Positions 1 to 11,798 of a DNA stretch of 64,000 nucleotides are shown here, one piece after another. Position 1 is the stretch's first letter. Every line of letters starts with the position of its first letter. Made by a program: the position numbers and the translations under genes. Below the pieces are notes generated by a model, which saw nothing but the letters and a program-made list of their open reading frames with translations, did no database searches and was not told where the DNA came from. The stretch comes from Amorphochlora amoebiformis (Eukaryota; Cercozoa; Chlorarachniophyceae), in the NCBI GenBank assembly GCA_054601695.1, contig BAAHQB010000159.1, positions 124,001-188,000 on the forward strand, written 5' to 3'.

Positions 1-484
<484 letters not shown>

Positions 485-661
485 GGTTAGGGTTAGGGCT
501 AGGGTTAGGGTTAGGGTTAGGGTTAGGGTTAGGGTTAGGGGTTAGGGTTAGGGTTAGGGTCATGGTTAAAGTTAGGTTTAGGGTTACGGTTGGGGTTAGG
601 AATAGGGTGATGGTTAGGGTTAGGGTTAGGGTTAGGGTTAGGGTTAGGGGTAGGGTTAGGG
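485..661 (+). repeat. Interstitial telomeric array (TTAGGG)n
   Basis: Tandem TTAGGG in plus orientation. The two ends are close to perfect, and the centre (about 555-615) is degenerate with GGTCATGG, TTTAGGG and GGTTACGG variants. It sits between two TA blocks and shows no chromosome-end structure. The hexamer is the telomeric repeat of many eukaryotes. Function here is unknown. Confidence 0.95.
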
Positions 662-768
662 AAGGTACACATGATTATTCTCTTTTACTATCCCCAAACA
701 GAAATATATACAAACTTATGTACATATATATATGTATGTATATATTTATAAATTATATATTTATATAT

Positions 769-812
<44 letters not shown>

Positions 813-1140
813 TGAGATAATAGTTACACAAATTAGTTCATCACTGTTAGACTATACATCGTTAAATATATAATATATGTTAATATATATATATACATAC
901 ATATATATATATACATACATATATATATATATATATATATTTATTTATATTTATTTATATATATATATAAGCATATACCTTCACACAAACATAAATATAT
1001 ACATCACACACACACATACAAACAAATACATATAAGCACACATGTACATTCATATCTTACAATCTTGTTTGTCATCTGAGAGCGTTGGCTTGCTTTCATA
1101 TCTTTCCCAGTCAACTCCTCATGCCGTCTAGACACATATT
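662..1140. repeat. TA/TATT block plus short complex tail
   Basis: TA-rich low complexity from about 700 to 970, with TTTATTTATA words near 940-960 and CA-rich sequence near 990-1045. A short complex tail lies at about 1061-1140. No coding potential recognised. Confidence 0.85.
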
Positions 1141-1590
1141 TGACTCATTATTAGGGTTAATGTTAGGGTTAACCTAAATGCTAAGATCAGGTTAACACGC
1201 CCTAAAGCTAGACTTACTATTAGGGTTAAGATTATTAACAAATCAGATTAAGATGTCTTAATGTTTGTTTTAGGATTATTAGGGCTGACAACAGGGCTAA
1301 GACTAGGTTTTAAAAATCTTAATATTCGAGTTATAATTAGGGTTATATTAGAGTAAGATTAGATTCAAATGCCTTAATATCAATCAAGTTTGAGAGCAAA
1401 GGTAACTTTGGAACTAACCCTAAGCTAATGTTAAGGTTAAGGATAAGGGTTAAAATTAGGTGAAATCAAAAGTGTTATGGGTAACGTTAGGGATTACATT
1501 AAGACTAGAGTTACTTTTAGAGGGCTAGGGTCAGCGTTTTCGTTGGGTTAGGATTACCGTTCAATATTACATAACGCCTCAGATAAGGTT
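1141..1590 (+). repeat. Degenerate telomere-derived sequence
   Basis: TTAGGG, TTAGGGTTAA, GGTTAAGG and GATTAGG words recur irregularly and are separated by AAGAT- and AAATCT-type sequence. The texture is that of an old, mutated TTAGGG array leading into the intact array that follows. This is inferred from word content; no continuous array remains. Confidence 0.7.
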
Positions 1591-1850
1591 GAGTTAGGGT
1601 TAGGGTTAGGGTTAGGGTTAGGGTTAGAGTTAGGGTTAGGGTTAGGGTTAGGGTTAGGGTTGATTGAAACTCTTCTTGAGTCATATTCCCCTCACATAAG
1701 CTGAGACTGAGATGAACTAGAGTGCGAATGAGGGTTAGGGTTAGGGTTAGGGTTAGCGTTAGGGTTAGGGTTAGGGTTAGGGTTAGGGTTAGAGTTGATT
1801 ATAATACATTAAGTCATAGTCCCCTCTGGCTGCGATGCCCATTAGTTCCT
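1591..1850 (+). repeat. Two telomeric arrays with a duplicated flank
   Basis: TTAGGG arrays at 1591-1661 and 1731-1792. Each is followed by a related flank: GGTTGATTGAAA through CATATTCCCCTC after the first, and AGTTGATTATAA through CATAGTCCCCTC after the second. Array plus flank therefore look like one diverged tandem duplication of roughly 135-140 bp. Confidence 0.85.
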
Positions 1851-1854
1851 TTTG

Positions 1855-1885
<31 letters not shown>

Positions 1886-1908
1886 TAAATTTAAACATAT
1901 ACATATAC

Positions 1909-1949
<41 letters not shown>

Positions 1950-1986
1950 CATATATATATATATATATATATTTATATACATACAC

Positions 1987-2037
<51 letters not shown>

Positions 2038-2155
2038 TATGTATACATGCATGTCCATAGATACATACGCATCTATATACAATTACATATGTTCAAATAT
2101 AAGTGTAAATATAGACCTAGTCTATCCCTAACCCTAGCCCTAGTCTATCCTTAGC
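1851..2155. repeat. (TA)n block with (CA)n core
   Basis: TA runs at about 1855-1880, 1915-1970 and 2005-2040, with a CACACA stretch near 1983-2000. A few telomere-like CCCTA words follow at 2126-2150. Confidence 0.9.
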
Positions 2156-2270
2156 TTCCCGCAACCCAAGAAAATTCTCAGATATTTCCCGTAACCCGAG
2201 AAAATTCTCAGACATTTCCCGTAACCCGAGAAAATTCTCAGATACTTCTAACCCGAGAAAATTCTCACAG
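2156..2270. repeat. 30-bp minisatellite, four copies
   Basis: Four consecutive units of about 30 bp, each holding AACCCGAGAAAATTCTCAGA (first copy AACCCAAG). The last unit is shortened by about four bases. The GAGAAAATTCTC core is a near-palindrome. GAAAATTCTC words also occur at 12930-12990, so a dispersed relationship is possible. Confidence 0.9.
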
Positions 2271-2403
2271 AAGAATAGAAGGGTTAAAACCTGGGTTCCG
2301 AATGGATATTTGAACGTGATATCTGTGCATGCCTTGGCGTAATGGGCAAGGTCCTTAGATTCGTGTACGTCCTTGGCTGGAATAAGATAATTTTGTGAAT
2401 ATA

Positions 2404-3359
2404 TCTATTGCGAATATCTGAATGTATGACGAAATATATTTTGAATATATCTGAATATTGTAAATATATCTGAATATGTGAATATATCTATTGCGAATAT
2501 CTGCATGTATGACGAAATATATTGTGAATATATCTTAATATATGACGATATGTATATATTGTAAATATATCTGAATATGTGACGATATGTATTGTGAATA
2601 TCTGAATGTATGACGAAATATATTGTGAATATATCTTAAATATATGACGATATGTACATATTGTAAAATATATCTGAATATGTGACGATATCTATTGCGA
2701 ATATCTGAATGTATGACGAAATATATTGTGAATATATCATAATATATGACGATATGTATATATATTGTAAATATATCTGAATATGTGACGATATGTATTG
2801 TGAATATCTGCATGTATGACGAAATATATTGTGAATATATCTTAATATATGACGATATGTATATATATTGTAAATATATCTCAATATGTGACGATATCTA
2901 TTGCGAATATCTGAATGTATGACGAAATATATTGTGAATATATCTTAATATATGACGATATGTATATATTTTAAATATATCTGAATATGTGACGATATGT
3001 ATTGTGAATATCTGCATGAATGACGAAATATATTGTGAATATATCTTAATATATGACGATATGTATATATTGTAAATATATCTTAATATGTGACGATATC
3101 TATTGCGAATATCTGAATGTATGACGAAATATATTGTGAATATATCTTAATATATGACGATATGTATATATTGTGAATATATCTTAATATGTGACGATAT
3201 CTATTGCGAATATCTGAATGTATGACGAAATATATTGTGAATATATCTTAATATATGACGATATGTATATATTGTAAATATTTCTTAATATGTGACGATA
3301 TCTATTGCGAATATCTGAATGTATGACGAAATATATTGTGAATATATCTCGATATATGA
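2404..3359. repeat. About 101-bp AT-rich satellite array
   Basis: Diagnostic words TCTATTGCGAATATCTG or TGTATTGTGAATATCTG begin at 2487, 2589, 2691, 2794, 2897, 2998, 3099, 3200 and 3301, giving a period of 101-103 bp over about nine units, plus a shortened first unit at 2404. Each unit divides into three related subunits of about 31, 37 and 33 bp that share ATGACGA or GTGACGA. From 2589 to 3099 the TGT..TTGTG and TCT..TTGCG types alternate, a two-unit higher-order pattern. The last copies are all TCT type. It is organised like satellite DNA. A centromeric role cannot be read from one array. Confidence 0.93.
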
Positions 3360-3595
3360 CGGACCAACTGCATTAAAGTGCCTTACCTCAGGGAGCACAA
3401 GCCTAAGTACCACTTATATTTACGTAAATACATGAGAACTATGGTTGCAAAATTGTGTGTTGTGATATGTGCAAATATGGATGTATTTATATGTTTATAT
3501 GTACATGTGTGTTTATATATATATACACATGTATATACATGCAGATATATATATATACATATATATATGTATATGTATGTATGTATGTATGTTTA

Positions 3596-3659
<64 letters not shown>

Positions 3660-3708
3660 ATATTATATATATATATATATTAGAAATATATATATTAGAA
3701 ATATATAT

Positions 3709-3794
<86 letters not shown>

Positions 3795-3799
3795 GCATG
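3360..3799. repeat. Short complex stretch then long (TA)n
   Basis: About 3360-3480 is complex sequence without recognised content. From 3485 on it is TATG and TA repeats, with long pure TA runs at about 3598-3650 and 3720-3788. Confidence 0.85.
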
Positions 3800-3848
3800 T
3801 ACAATTACCAAGCACGTCTTCTCGAATTCCCAACTGTAAAAACCATAT

Positions 3849-3887
<39 letters not shown>

Positions 3888-3972
3888 TACCAAACAGGTC
3901 TTCTCAAATTCCCAGCTTTAAAAACAATATATGTGTATGTATATATGTGTACATATATATATATATAAATAT

Positions 3973-4034
<62 letters not shown>

Positions 4035-4077
4035 TACCTAGCATGTCTTCGCGAATTCCCAGGTGTAAAAACCACTC
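3800..4077. repeat. Three-copy 46-bp core separated by TA
   Basis: Cores at 3800-3845, 3882-3928 and 4029-4076 all start TACAATTACC, contain GTCTTC and AATTCCCA, and end in TGTAAAAACC or its variant. TA arrays of different length separate them. They are about 80-85 percent alike by eye. Confidence 0.9.
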
Positions 4078-4184
4078 CCAGAACGCCTAAAATTATATAC
4101 TATATTTATATAAATATCCATATAGCATACATATAAGTATATATGTATACATATAAATATATATATACATGTATATATGTATGT

Positions 4185-4222
<38 letters not shown>

Positions 4223-4607
4223 AAATGCATATGTATGTACATATATACATGTATATATGTGTATTTTAATACACACACACATATATATATATATATATAC
4301 ATAAACATGTGTGTGTCATGTGTATGTATTTATTAGTAGATCAATATGTATACACACACATGTACATACACGCACACACACATATATATATATATATATA
4401 TACATATATCTATATATGTATAATATAATTATACATATATATACTACCTCCACCCAATAGTTGTGATATTTGGGCCACGTGTCCGGTGATATGAAGAATT
4501 CTATCTCCATTTGTTCAAACTCACGAGCCCGAAAAATAAAATTTCGGGGAGAGATTTCGTTTCGGAAGGCTCTACCTATCTAAATGTGATATATATATAT
4601 ATATATA

Positions 4608-4647
<40 letters not shown>

Positions 4648-4676
4648 TCGTATATATGCGACTATGAGAATATGTA

Positions 4677-4717
<41 letters not shown>

Positions 4718-5028
4718 ATATGCAATATATTATATATGTAAATTATAGGACAGTAATATGTACATATATATATGTATATAGGTATATGTATAACACATAT
4801 AGATATGTATATATCTTTTTACATGTTCATTTCTTATATACATGTATATAAAATATTACATGTGTATATCAATATGCATAGGTATAAATATATGTCATAA
4901 ATAAACGTATATATCTATGTATTATATATATGTACATATATATATTATGTATATATATATGTAGATATAATACATGTATATATATATATAACGTAGGACT
5001 GACATACATTTATAAATATTGTACATGC

Positions 5029-5079
<51 letters not shown>

Positions 5080-5457
5080 AATATACATACATACATATAT
5101 ATATATATATATTATACGCACATATATATGTGTATGTGTGAATGTATGTATGTAATATGTATGTATGTGTATGTATGTATGTATATATTATATGTATGTG
5201 TATGTATATGTAGATATGTGAATATTTGCACATGTATATACATATATATATATGTATGTATGTATATGTATATATATGTATGTGTGTATATGTGTATGTT
5301 GATATGTATATGTGTATATGTATGTGTGTGTTTGTGTGTACAATGTATATATATGTATATATATATATATATATAGATATATATATATAATATATGTATA
5401 CATATGCATATATATACATAATATATATACTTATATATATATACATATATATTTATA

Positions 5458-5495
<38 letters not shown>

Positions 5496-5560
5496 TATAT
5501 ATAAATATATGTATATATAAATATGTATGTATATATATATATATATATATATATGAATAT

Positions 5561-5576
<16 letters not shown>
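4078..5576. repeat. (TA)n/(TATG)n block
   Basis: Mostly TA, TATG, CATA and TGTG low complexity. One complex stretch at about 4450-4590 contains GGGCCACGTGTCCGG and is unrecognised. TGTATG-rich sequence lies at 5130-5340. Confidence 0.9.
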
Positions 5577-5595
<19 letters not shown>

Positions 5596-5645
5596 GGAGA
5601 GAGAACCAACCTGAGCAACTCCAAACGGAATTGTATATATTATAC

Positions 5646-5698
<53 letters not shown>

Positions 5699-5726
5699 CA
5701 ACCTGGGCAACTCCAAACGGAATTGT
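5577..5726. repeat. Duplicated (GA)n plus 32-bp unit
   Basis: A GAGAGA run followed by ACCAACCTGAGCAACTCC and AAACGGAATTGT occurs at 5577-5634 and again at 5669-5726 (GGGCAACTCC in the second). The offset is about 92 bp, with TA between the copies. Confidence 0.92.
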
Positions 5727-5735
5727 CATTCGCTA

Positions 5736-5774
<39 letters not shown>

Positions 5775-6563
5775 ATGCATACATACATACATGCATAGGT
5801 CATACAGACATACATACACACATTTGTATTTGATTCACAGGCTATTATATATTCTAATATTAATATCTATTAACATATACATATATCAATTAACATACAT
5901 ATATATATGAAATAACCACATCGCTAAGAGTTCTACGCCTATTAGTATTAATTAACATATATATCGCGAATAGTTATATATTCTAATATTAATATTAATT
6001 AATATGCACATATGTTAATTAACATACATCGCTAAGAATTCTGCCTCTTAGCATTAATTTGCATACATATCGCGAATAGTTATATATTCTAATATTAATA
6101 TTAATTAACATGCGCATATATTAATTAACATACATATCGCTAAGAATATCTACGTAAGGACTTAATATTCGTTAACATACACATTGCTAATAGTTATATA
6201 TTCTAATATTAATAGTAATTAACATAGACATTATATGTTCTAATATTAATTAATATACACATCGCTAATAGTTTATATATTCTAATATTAATATTAATTA
6301 AACATAGACATTATGTGTTCTAATACTAATTTATATACATCACTAAGAGTTATATGCATTATAAGCGTAATTCGCTAAGAGTTATACATTCTAATACTAA
6401 TCAATATACACACATATGCATATATATTCGGGTTACGATGTTACGATTCGGATGCATATATTTAAAAATATACATATCTTACGATTAGGGTTAGGATTAT
6501 AATATGGTTCAGACAGATGGAAAACAGATAAATGCGAAGAGTTTTTCTACATACAAACGCGTA
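5727..6563. repeat. Degenerate AATTAAC / CTAATATTAAT repeat
   Basis: After a TA run (5736-5770), about 5830-6420 holds diverged tandem units. ATCGCGAATAGTTATATATT followed by CTAATATTAATATTAATTAA starts at 5962 and 6069, and related ATTGCTAATAG or ATCGCTAATAG forms start near 6183 and 6261. A companion CGCTAAGA element recurs near 5922, 6030, 6138 and 6375. Spacing is about 80-115 bp. The end (6426-6563) is complex with TTACGAT words and leads into the telomeric array. Confidence 0.82.
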
Positions 6564-7174
6564 AACCTAACCCTAACCCTAACCCTAACCCTAACCCTAA
6601 CCCTAACCCTAACCCTAACCCTAACCGTAACCCTAACCCTAACCCTAACCCGAACCCTAACCCTAACCTTAACCCTCACCCTGACCCTAACCTTAACCCT
6701 GGCCCCGACTCTAACCCTAGCCCTAACCAAAACCTAACCCTAACCCCTAACCCTAACCCTAACACTAACCGTAACCCTGGCCCTGACCCTAACCCTAACC
6801 CTAACCCTAACCCTAACCCTAACCGTAACCCTGGCCCTGCTCTAACCCTAACCCTAACCCTTACCCTTACCCTAACAGTAACCCTGGCCCTGACCCTAAC
6901 CCTAACCCTAACCCTAACCGTAACCCTGGCCCTGCGCTAACCCTAACCCTAACCCTAACCCTTACCCTAACCGTAACTCTGACCCTAACCCTAACCCTAA
7001 CCGTAACCCTGGCCCTGCGCTAACCCTAACCCTAACCCTAACCGTAACCCTAACCCTAACCCTAACCCTAACCCTAACCCTAACCCTAACCCTAACCCTA
7101 ACCCTTACCCTAACCGTAACCCTGACCCTAACCCTAACCCTAACCCTAACCCTTACCCTAACCCTAACCCTAAC
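6564..7174 (-). repeat. Interstitial telomeric array (CCCTAA)n, 0.6 kb
   Basis: Tandem CCCTAA on the plus strand. Perfect hexamers alternate with private variants: CCGTAACCCTGGCCCTG or close forms recur near 6769, 6823, 6876, 6919, 7001 and (as CCCTGACC) 7115. This gives a loose higher-order structure of roughly 40-55 bp. It is one of the two longest continuous arrays of this kind in the window. Confidence 0.95.
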
Positions 7175-7258
7175 TGGTCTACCTCCTTATATCTATGAAA
7201 GTTCGCGAATATTCCTTGTGCTGTCTCAGGCCTTAAATATCCTGTAGCTCCTTCTGAC

Positions 7259-7526
7259 TATTAGGGTTAGGGTTAGGGTTAGGGTTAGGGTTAGGGTTAG
7301 GGTTAGGGTTAGGGTTAGGGTTACCTAGGTTTAAAGTTTACACTACAATAGTTAGGGTTAGGGTTAGAACTACGGTAAGGTTTGGGGTCAGGGATGAGGT
7401 TTAATTAGGGGTTTTCAGAGTTAGGGTTAGGGTTAGGGTTAGCTAAAATTAGGGATTTTGGCAATAGGGTTAGGGTTAGGGTTAGGGTTAGGGTTAGGGT
7501 TAGGGTTAGGGTTAGGGTTAGGGTAG
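7259..7526 (+). repeat. Interstitial telomeric arrays (TTAGGG)n
   Basis: Three clean TTAGGG blocks (about 7260-7323, 7418-7443 and 7467-7526) are separated by complex or degenerate sequence. Orientation is opposite to the array that ends at 7174, so the two point away from each other across an 85-bp complex segment (7175-7258). Confidence 0.93.
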
Positions 7527-7828
7527 GGCTGAGCCTGGGAAACAGTTAATGGGGCTCAAAGTTGGTTGAATGCATTATGAATTTTCGGATAAGAGTATAA
7601 CTATTTGTGAGGAGATTATTATGTGTATGAACATGTAGATATCTGTACATTTTATGTCTATATAAATATGTGTATATCTATGCATGGATATGTGTATATT
7701 TGAGGATGAATATATGAGATATATATATTTATATATATATATATATATACTTACTGTTGATCCAATATTCGTGGAGAACATCAAGTTGAAGTTCCGGATT
7801 TGAGAAAATCTTTTGTGTGTATATACAT
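7527..7828. other. Complex AT-rich stretch
   Basis: Mostly non-repetitive AT-rich sequence with a TA run near 7728-7750. No gene, RNA or mobile element recognised. It leads into the repeat family starting at 7829. Confidence 0.5.
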
Positions 7829-8176
7829 ATAAGTACGAACATACTTACATATACACCATACTAGTTTCAGACTTAGGGTTAGGGTTAGGGTTAGGGTTAG
7901 GGTTAGGGTTAGGGTTAGGGTTAGGGTTAGGGTTAGGGCTAGAGTTTAGGGTAAGTGTTAACAAATACCTCTGTAAGGTTAGAGTTATTAGGTTAGGGTT
8001 CGGCTTAGGTTAGGGTTGGGCTTGGGTTAGGGTTAGCAAATAGTTTTCTCTGATTTGGGTCAGGGTGAGAAGATATTTGTATACGTATACACACGTATGC
8101 GTACACCGTACAAGTCTCGGATTTGAGAGAATCTTTTGAATACATACATATATATATATATATATATATTTTCATA

Positions 8177-8250
<74 letters not shown>

Positions 8251-8276
8251 TATGTATGTGTGTGTATATATATATT

Positions 8277-8363
<87 letters not shown>

Positions 8364-8523
8364 GTATGGATATAAGTACGTACACACGTATATATACACC
8401 ATACAAGTTTTAGACACACGTACACATACACCATACAAGTCTCGGATATGAGAGAAACTTTTGAATATATATATATATATATATACATAAGTACGTACCA
8501 CCATACAAGTTTTAGACTTGAGA
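7829..8523. repeat. Four-copy AAGTACG..ACCATACAAGT family
   Basis: Units carrying (T)AAGTACG or CGTATGCG, then ACACCATACAAGT, then CTCGGATTTGAGAG or TTTAGACTTGAGAG, occur near 7829-7872, 8085-8140, 8373-8468 (a compound double copy) and 8488-8523. A half unit, CCGGATTTGAGAAAATC, also lies at 7793. Large TA runs (about 8182-8236 and 8281-8345) separate them. In the 7829 unit the TTAGGG array starts exactly where TTGAGAG would be. Confidence 0.85.
7873..8040 (+). repeat. Interstitial telomeric array (TTAGGG)n
   Basis: Perfect TTAGGG runs from 7873 to about 7938 and then decays (GGGTTCGGCTTAGG, GGGTTGGGCTTGGG) to about 8036. Its left junction interrupts a copy of the family at 7829-8523. Confidence 0.94.
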
Positions 8524-9054
8524 GTATATATATACACTTGCTACACATAAACATGATATATAACACAAACACGTAAGCAAGATATATAACACAAACACAT
8601 ATTTATATGTTTATTGTACATATATTTATATATATATATGTGTATATATATATATACACATATATATATTGCTTATTATATATATACACACATATATATA
8701 TATTTATATATAATATAAATATAAACACATTTACATATACATTCAGAGGTTCTACATTTCAATAAAAACAAAATACGTATTATAATCATGCGAACTATAT
8801 ATATATATATATATACATATATCTACATTTATATATATATATATATATACTCGAATATATAAAAATGCCACCCCCCCCCCCAAAAAAAATTTTTTAAAAA
8901 AAAAAAATCACATATGTGTCCACGTGCATGAATAAACTGCTAACATACCAAAAAAAAAGATATTACGAATTCTACGACAAAATATAACCCACTTAGCTGG
9001 CTTCAGCTCCCCCGGTCTAGGTATAAGCACTCTCTCTTCATTGGTTGCCTAAAT
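8524..9054. repeat. TA block with homopolymer patch
   Basis: TA, ACACAA and TATATT low complexity lead to a C-run, A-run, T-run, A-run patch at 8871-8907. About 8930-9054 is complex and unrecognised. ACGTAAGCAAGATATATAAC-type words repeat near 8550-8600. Confidence 0.85.
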
Positions 9055-9295
9055 TAGGGTTAGGGTTAGAGTTAGGGTTAGGGTTAGGGTTAGGGTTAGG
9101 GTTAGATTTAGGGTGAGCGTTAGGGGTTGGGGTTGGGTTTAGGGTTATATTTACCAATCGAGTTCGGATTTGAGTTAGGGTTAAGGTTGGTTATAGCCTT
9201 AGGGTAGGGGCTAGGGCTTAGGGCTAGGGTTAGGGTTAGTTTTAGGGTTAGGGTTAGGGTTATGGTTAGGGTTAAGGTTAGGGTTAGGGTTACAT
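9055..9295 (+). repeat. Interstitial telomeric array, partly degenerate
   Basis: TTAGGG repeats are clean at about 9055-9105, then carry GGGTTGGGGTT, GGGTTATATTTACC and GGGCTAGGG variants, and are clean again at 9235-9292. Confidence 0.92.
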
Positions 9296-9439
9296 TGGTA
9301 AGGTAGCGAAAATCGAGCTTATTAGGAGAGAGGAGAGAGGGGTTCGGGTCTTGTTTTTGCTTTTTGACAAATTTGAGGGCGAGATTTCGAAGTTCCTGAC
9401 AATACATGTGTATATATAAATATATATATTATATATATA

Positions 9440-9485
<46 letters not shown>

Positions 9486-9680
9486 AGGAATATATCAAGA
9501 TAAAAGAATATATACATTAAGACATGCATATGGGTACATAATATACATGAAGAGAAAGGAGAATGAATGAGAGAGAGGAAGTACATGAAATATATGTGTT
9601 TAGATATATATATATATATATTTAAACTAAATATATATAATATATATATATATATTATATATATATATATATATATATTT

Positions 9681-9736
<56 letters not shown>

Positions 9737-9881
9737 ATATATATAGTACATAAGGGGAATGTATGAAGATATGAGAGAATGAATCAGAGAAACAGGAAGG
9801 ATGTGGATAGTATATATATATATATATATTCCAAACATAACACAAACATTATATGCATATCGAATCTGCATATCTAGCAGC

Positions 9882-9944
<63 letters not shown>

Positions 9945-10097
9945 ATATCTACATGCGAAATACTTATACGCTTCATATATTTAGTATTACAAGCACGTAT
10001 GTATATAAATATATGGATATCTAACAGCATAGTATATTTATATATACAAATATCTATGTACATATATATATATGTACATAAATAAAAATACACACAC
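9296..10097. repeat. TA block with diverged short repeats
   Basis: A short complex start (9296-9405) is followed by long TA arrays at about 9430-9482, 9600-9625 and 9640-9745. GAATGAATGAGAGAGAGGAAG (9560s) resembles GAGAATGAATCAGAGAAACA (9770s). The word TCTAGCAGCATATACAT (9872) resembles TCTAACAGCATAGTATAT (10020). Confidence 0.8.
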
Positions 10098-10234
10098 TAG
10101 ACTCGGAATATACATACATACATATATATATATATGTACATATATATATATATATATATATCGATATCTAGATATCTATACTTAGATACCTCTTCTACAT
10201 AATCGGAGTCTAGACGGAATATACATATTTATAT

Positions 10235-10279
<45 letters not shown>

Positions 10280-10332
10280 TCGATATCTAGATATCTAATA
10301 CTTAGATACCTCTTCTACATTATCGGAGTCTA
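10098..10332. repeat. Tandem pair, about 115-bp unit
   Basis: Two adjacent units each begin with a form of AGACTCGGAATATACAT or AGACGGAATATACAT. Each then has a TA array, then CGATATCTAGATATCTA, and ends with CTTAGATACCTCTTCTACAT and ATCGGAGTCTA. They differ mainly in TA length. Confidence 0.9.
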
Positions 10333-10352
10333 AAGCTGATACGTATCCAATA

Positions 10353-10457
10353 CTGTCTCCATCCAAGTTATATACTTCTAGAAAAACTACCTGATCTGCC
10401 TGCAGTATATAATATATATATATATATATATATTATATATGTATATATATATATATA

Positions 10458-10513
<56 letters not shown>

Positions 10514-10792
10514 ATATATATACTATATATATATATATATATATGTATATACATATATATATATAGGTCTCCATCCAAGTTATGCACTTCTAGAAAAACT
10601 ACCTGATCTGCCTACAGTATATAGTATATATATACATATTATATATATATATATATTATATATGTATATTATATATATATATATATATATATGTTATATA
10701 TATATATATATACATATGTGTATAGGTCTCCATCCAAGTTGTTCACTTAAGAAAAACCACTATCTGCCTACAGTATATAGTAAATATATATA

Positions 10793-10836
<44 letters not shown>

Positions 10837-11101
10837 GTATATATATATGTATATATAGGTCTCTCCAAATTATGCACTTCTAGAAATACTATATTATATG
10901 CCTGCAGTATATAGTACATATATATATATATATACACACTTTTATTTCATATGTATACATATATAAAATATATATATACATACACATATACATATACATG
11001 TACACACACATATATATATATTATACATGTATACATATATACTACATATATATATTTATATCCATATATATAGTATATATATATATATATATGTTTTACG
11101 T

Positions 11102-11155
<54 letters not shown>

Positions 11156-11480
11156 TGCGTAGGTCTCCATCAAAATTATGCATTTTTAGAAATACTATTT
11201 GATCGCCTACATATATATATATATATATATTATATATATTTATATATATATATATATATATGTATGTATAGATCAGCATCCAAATTATGCTCTCTTATTA
11301 ATACTATTTGATCCGCCTACAGTATATAGTACATATATATACATATACTTATATTTATATATATACTATATATACATATACATACATATATAAATATTAT
11401 ATATATATACATACATATATGTGTGTATATAGGTCTCCATCCAAATTCAGAAAAATGATTTCATCTGCCACAGTATATAG

Positions 11481-11516
<36 letters not shown>

Positions 11517-11524
11517 GTATACAA

Positions 11525-11576
<52 letters not shown>

Positions 11577-11635
11577 AGGTCTCCATCCAAATTATGCACC
11601 TTTTAAAAATGTCTTGATCCGCCTACAGTATATAT
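10353..11635. repeat. Eight-copy 60-bp core family interleaved with TA
   Basis: Copies begin near 10353, 10565, 10721, 10856, 11157, 11269, 11426 and 11573. The consensus runs GGTCTCCATCCAAATTATGC, then ACTTCTAGAAA, then CTGATCTGCCTACAGTATAT. Some copies are shortened (10721 and 11426 lack several central bases). Spacers are TA or TATG arrays giving intervals of 112 to 301 bp. All copies are in the same orientation. Confidence 0.95.
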
Positions 11636-11798
11636 AATATAATATATATATATATATATATGTATATATATTGTACTCTCTTTCTCTCTCTCTAATGTGA
11701 AGAAAATAAATGAAAATACCCGAAAACGCTCTCCGTTTGGAGTGACAACCATAGGGTCTACGAAATGTTCTAAATGTCCAGAGGCTCTGGTAGTCAGG
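11636..11798. other. TA remnant and complex stretch
   Basis: TA to 11670, then a CT-rich patch (11677-11693), then complex sequence running into the telomeric array. No gene recognised. Confidence 0.5.

Noticed and set aside
485-661. True chromosome end at the left side of the window
   Set aside because: The array is interrupted, flanked on both sides by TA sequence, and oriented TTAGGG towards the window interior. Similar arrays recur throughout.
2404-3359. CRISPR array
   Set aside because: Units of 101 bp are contiguous and repeat over their full length, with no unique spacers and no cas genes, in a eukaryotic setting. The 18-bp (53555) and 13-bp (27829) arrays also lack spacers.
3455-4090. 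Long Tyr/Ile-rich open frames (also 21707-22429, 15236-15790, 22805-23452 and many others)
   Set aside because: (TA)n reads TAT-ATA in every frame, so it never meets a stop and yields poly(Tyr-Ile). These frames track TA length, occur on both strands at once and show no domain.
6504-6737. Leu-Thr, Arg-Val and Asn-Pro repeat frames in telomeric arrays (also 11697-11927, 23953-24281, 25401-25808)
   Set aside because: They are direct translations of (TTAGGG)n or (CCCTAA)n, stop-free in most frames.
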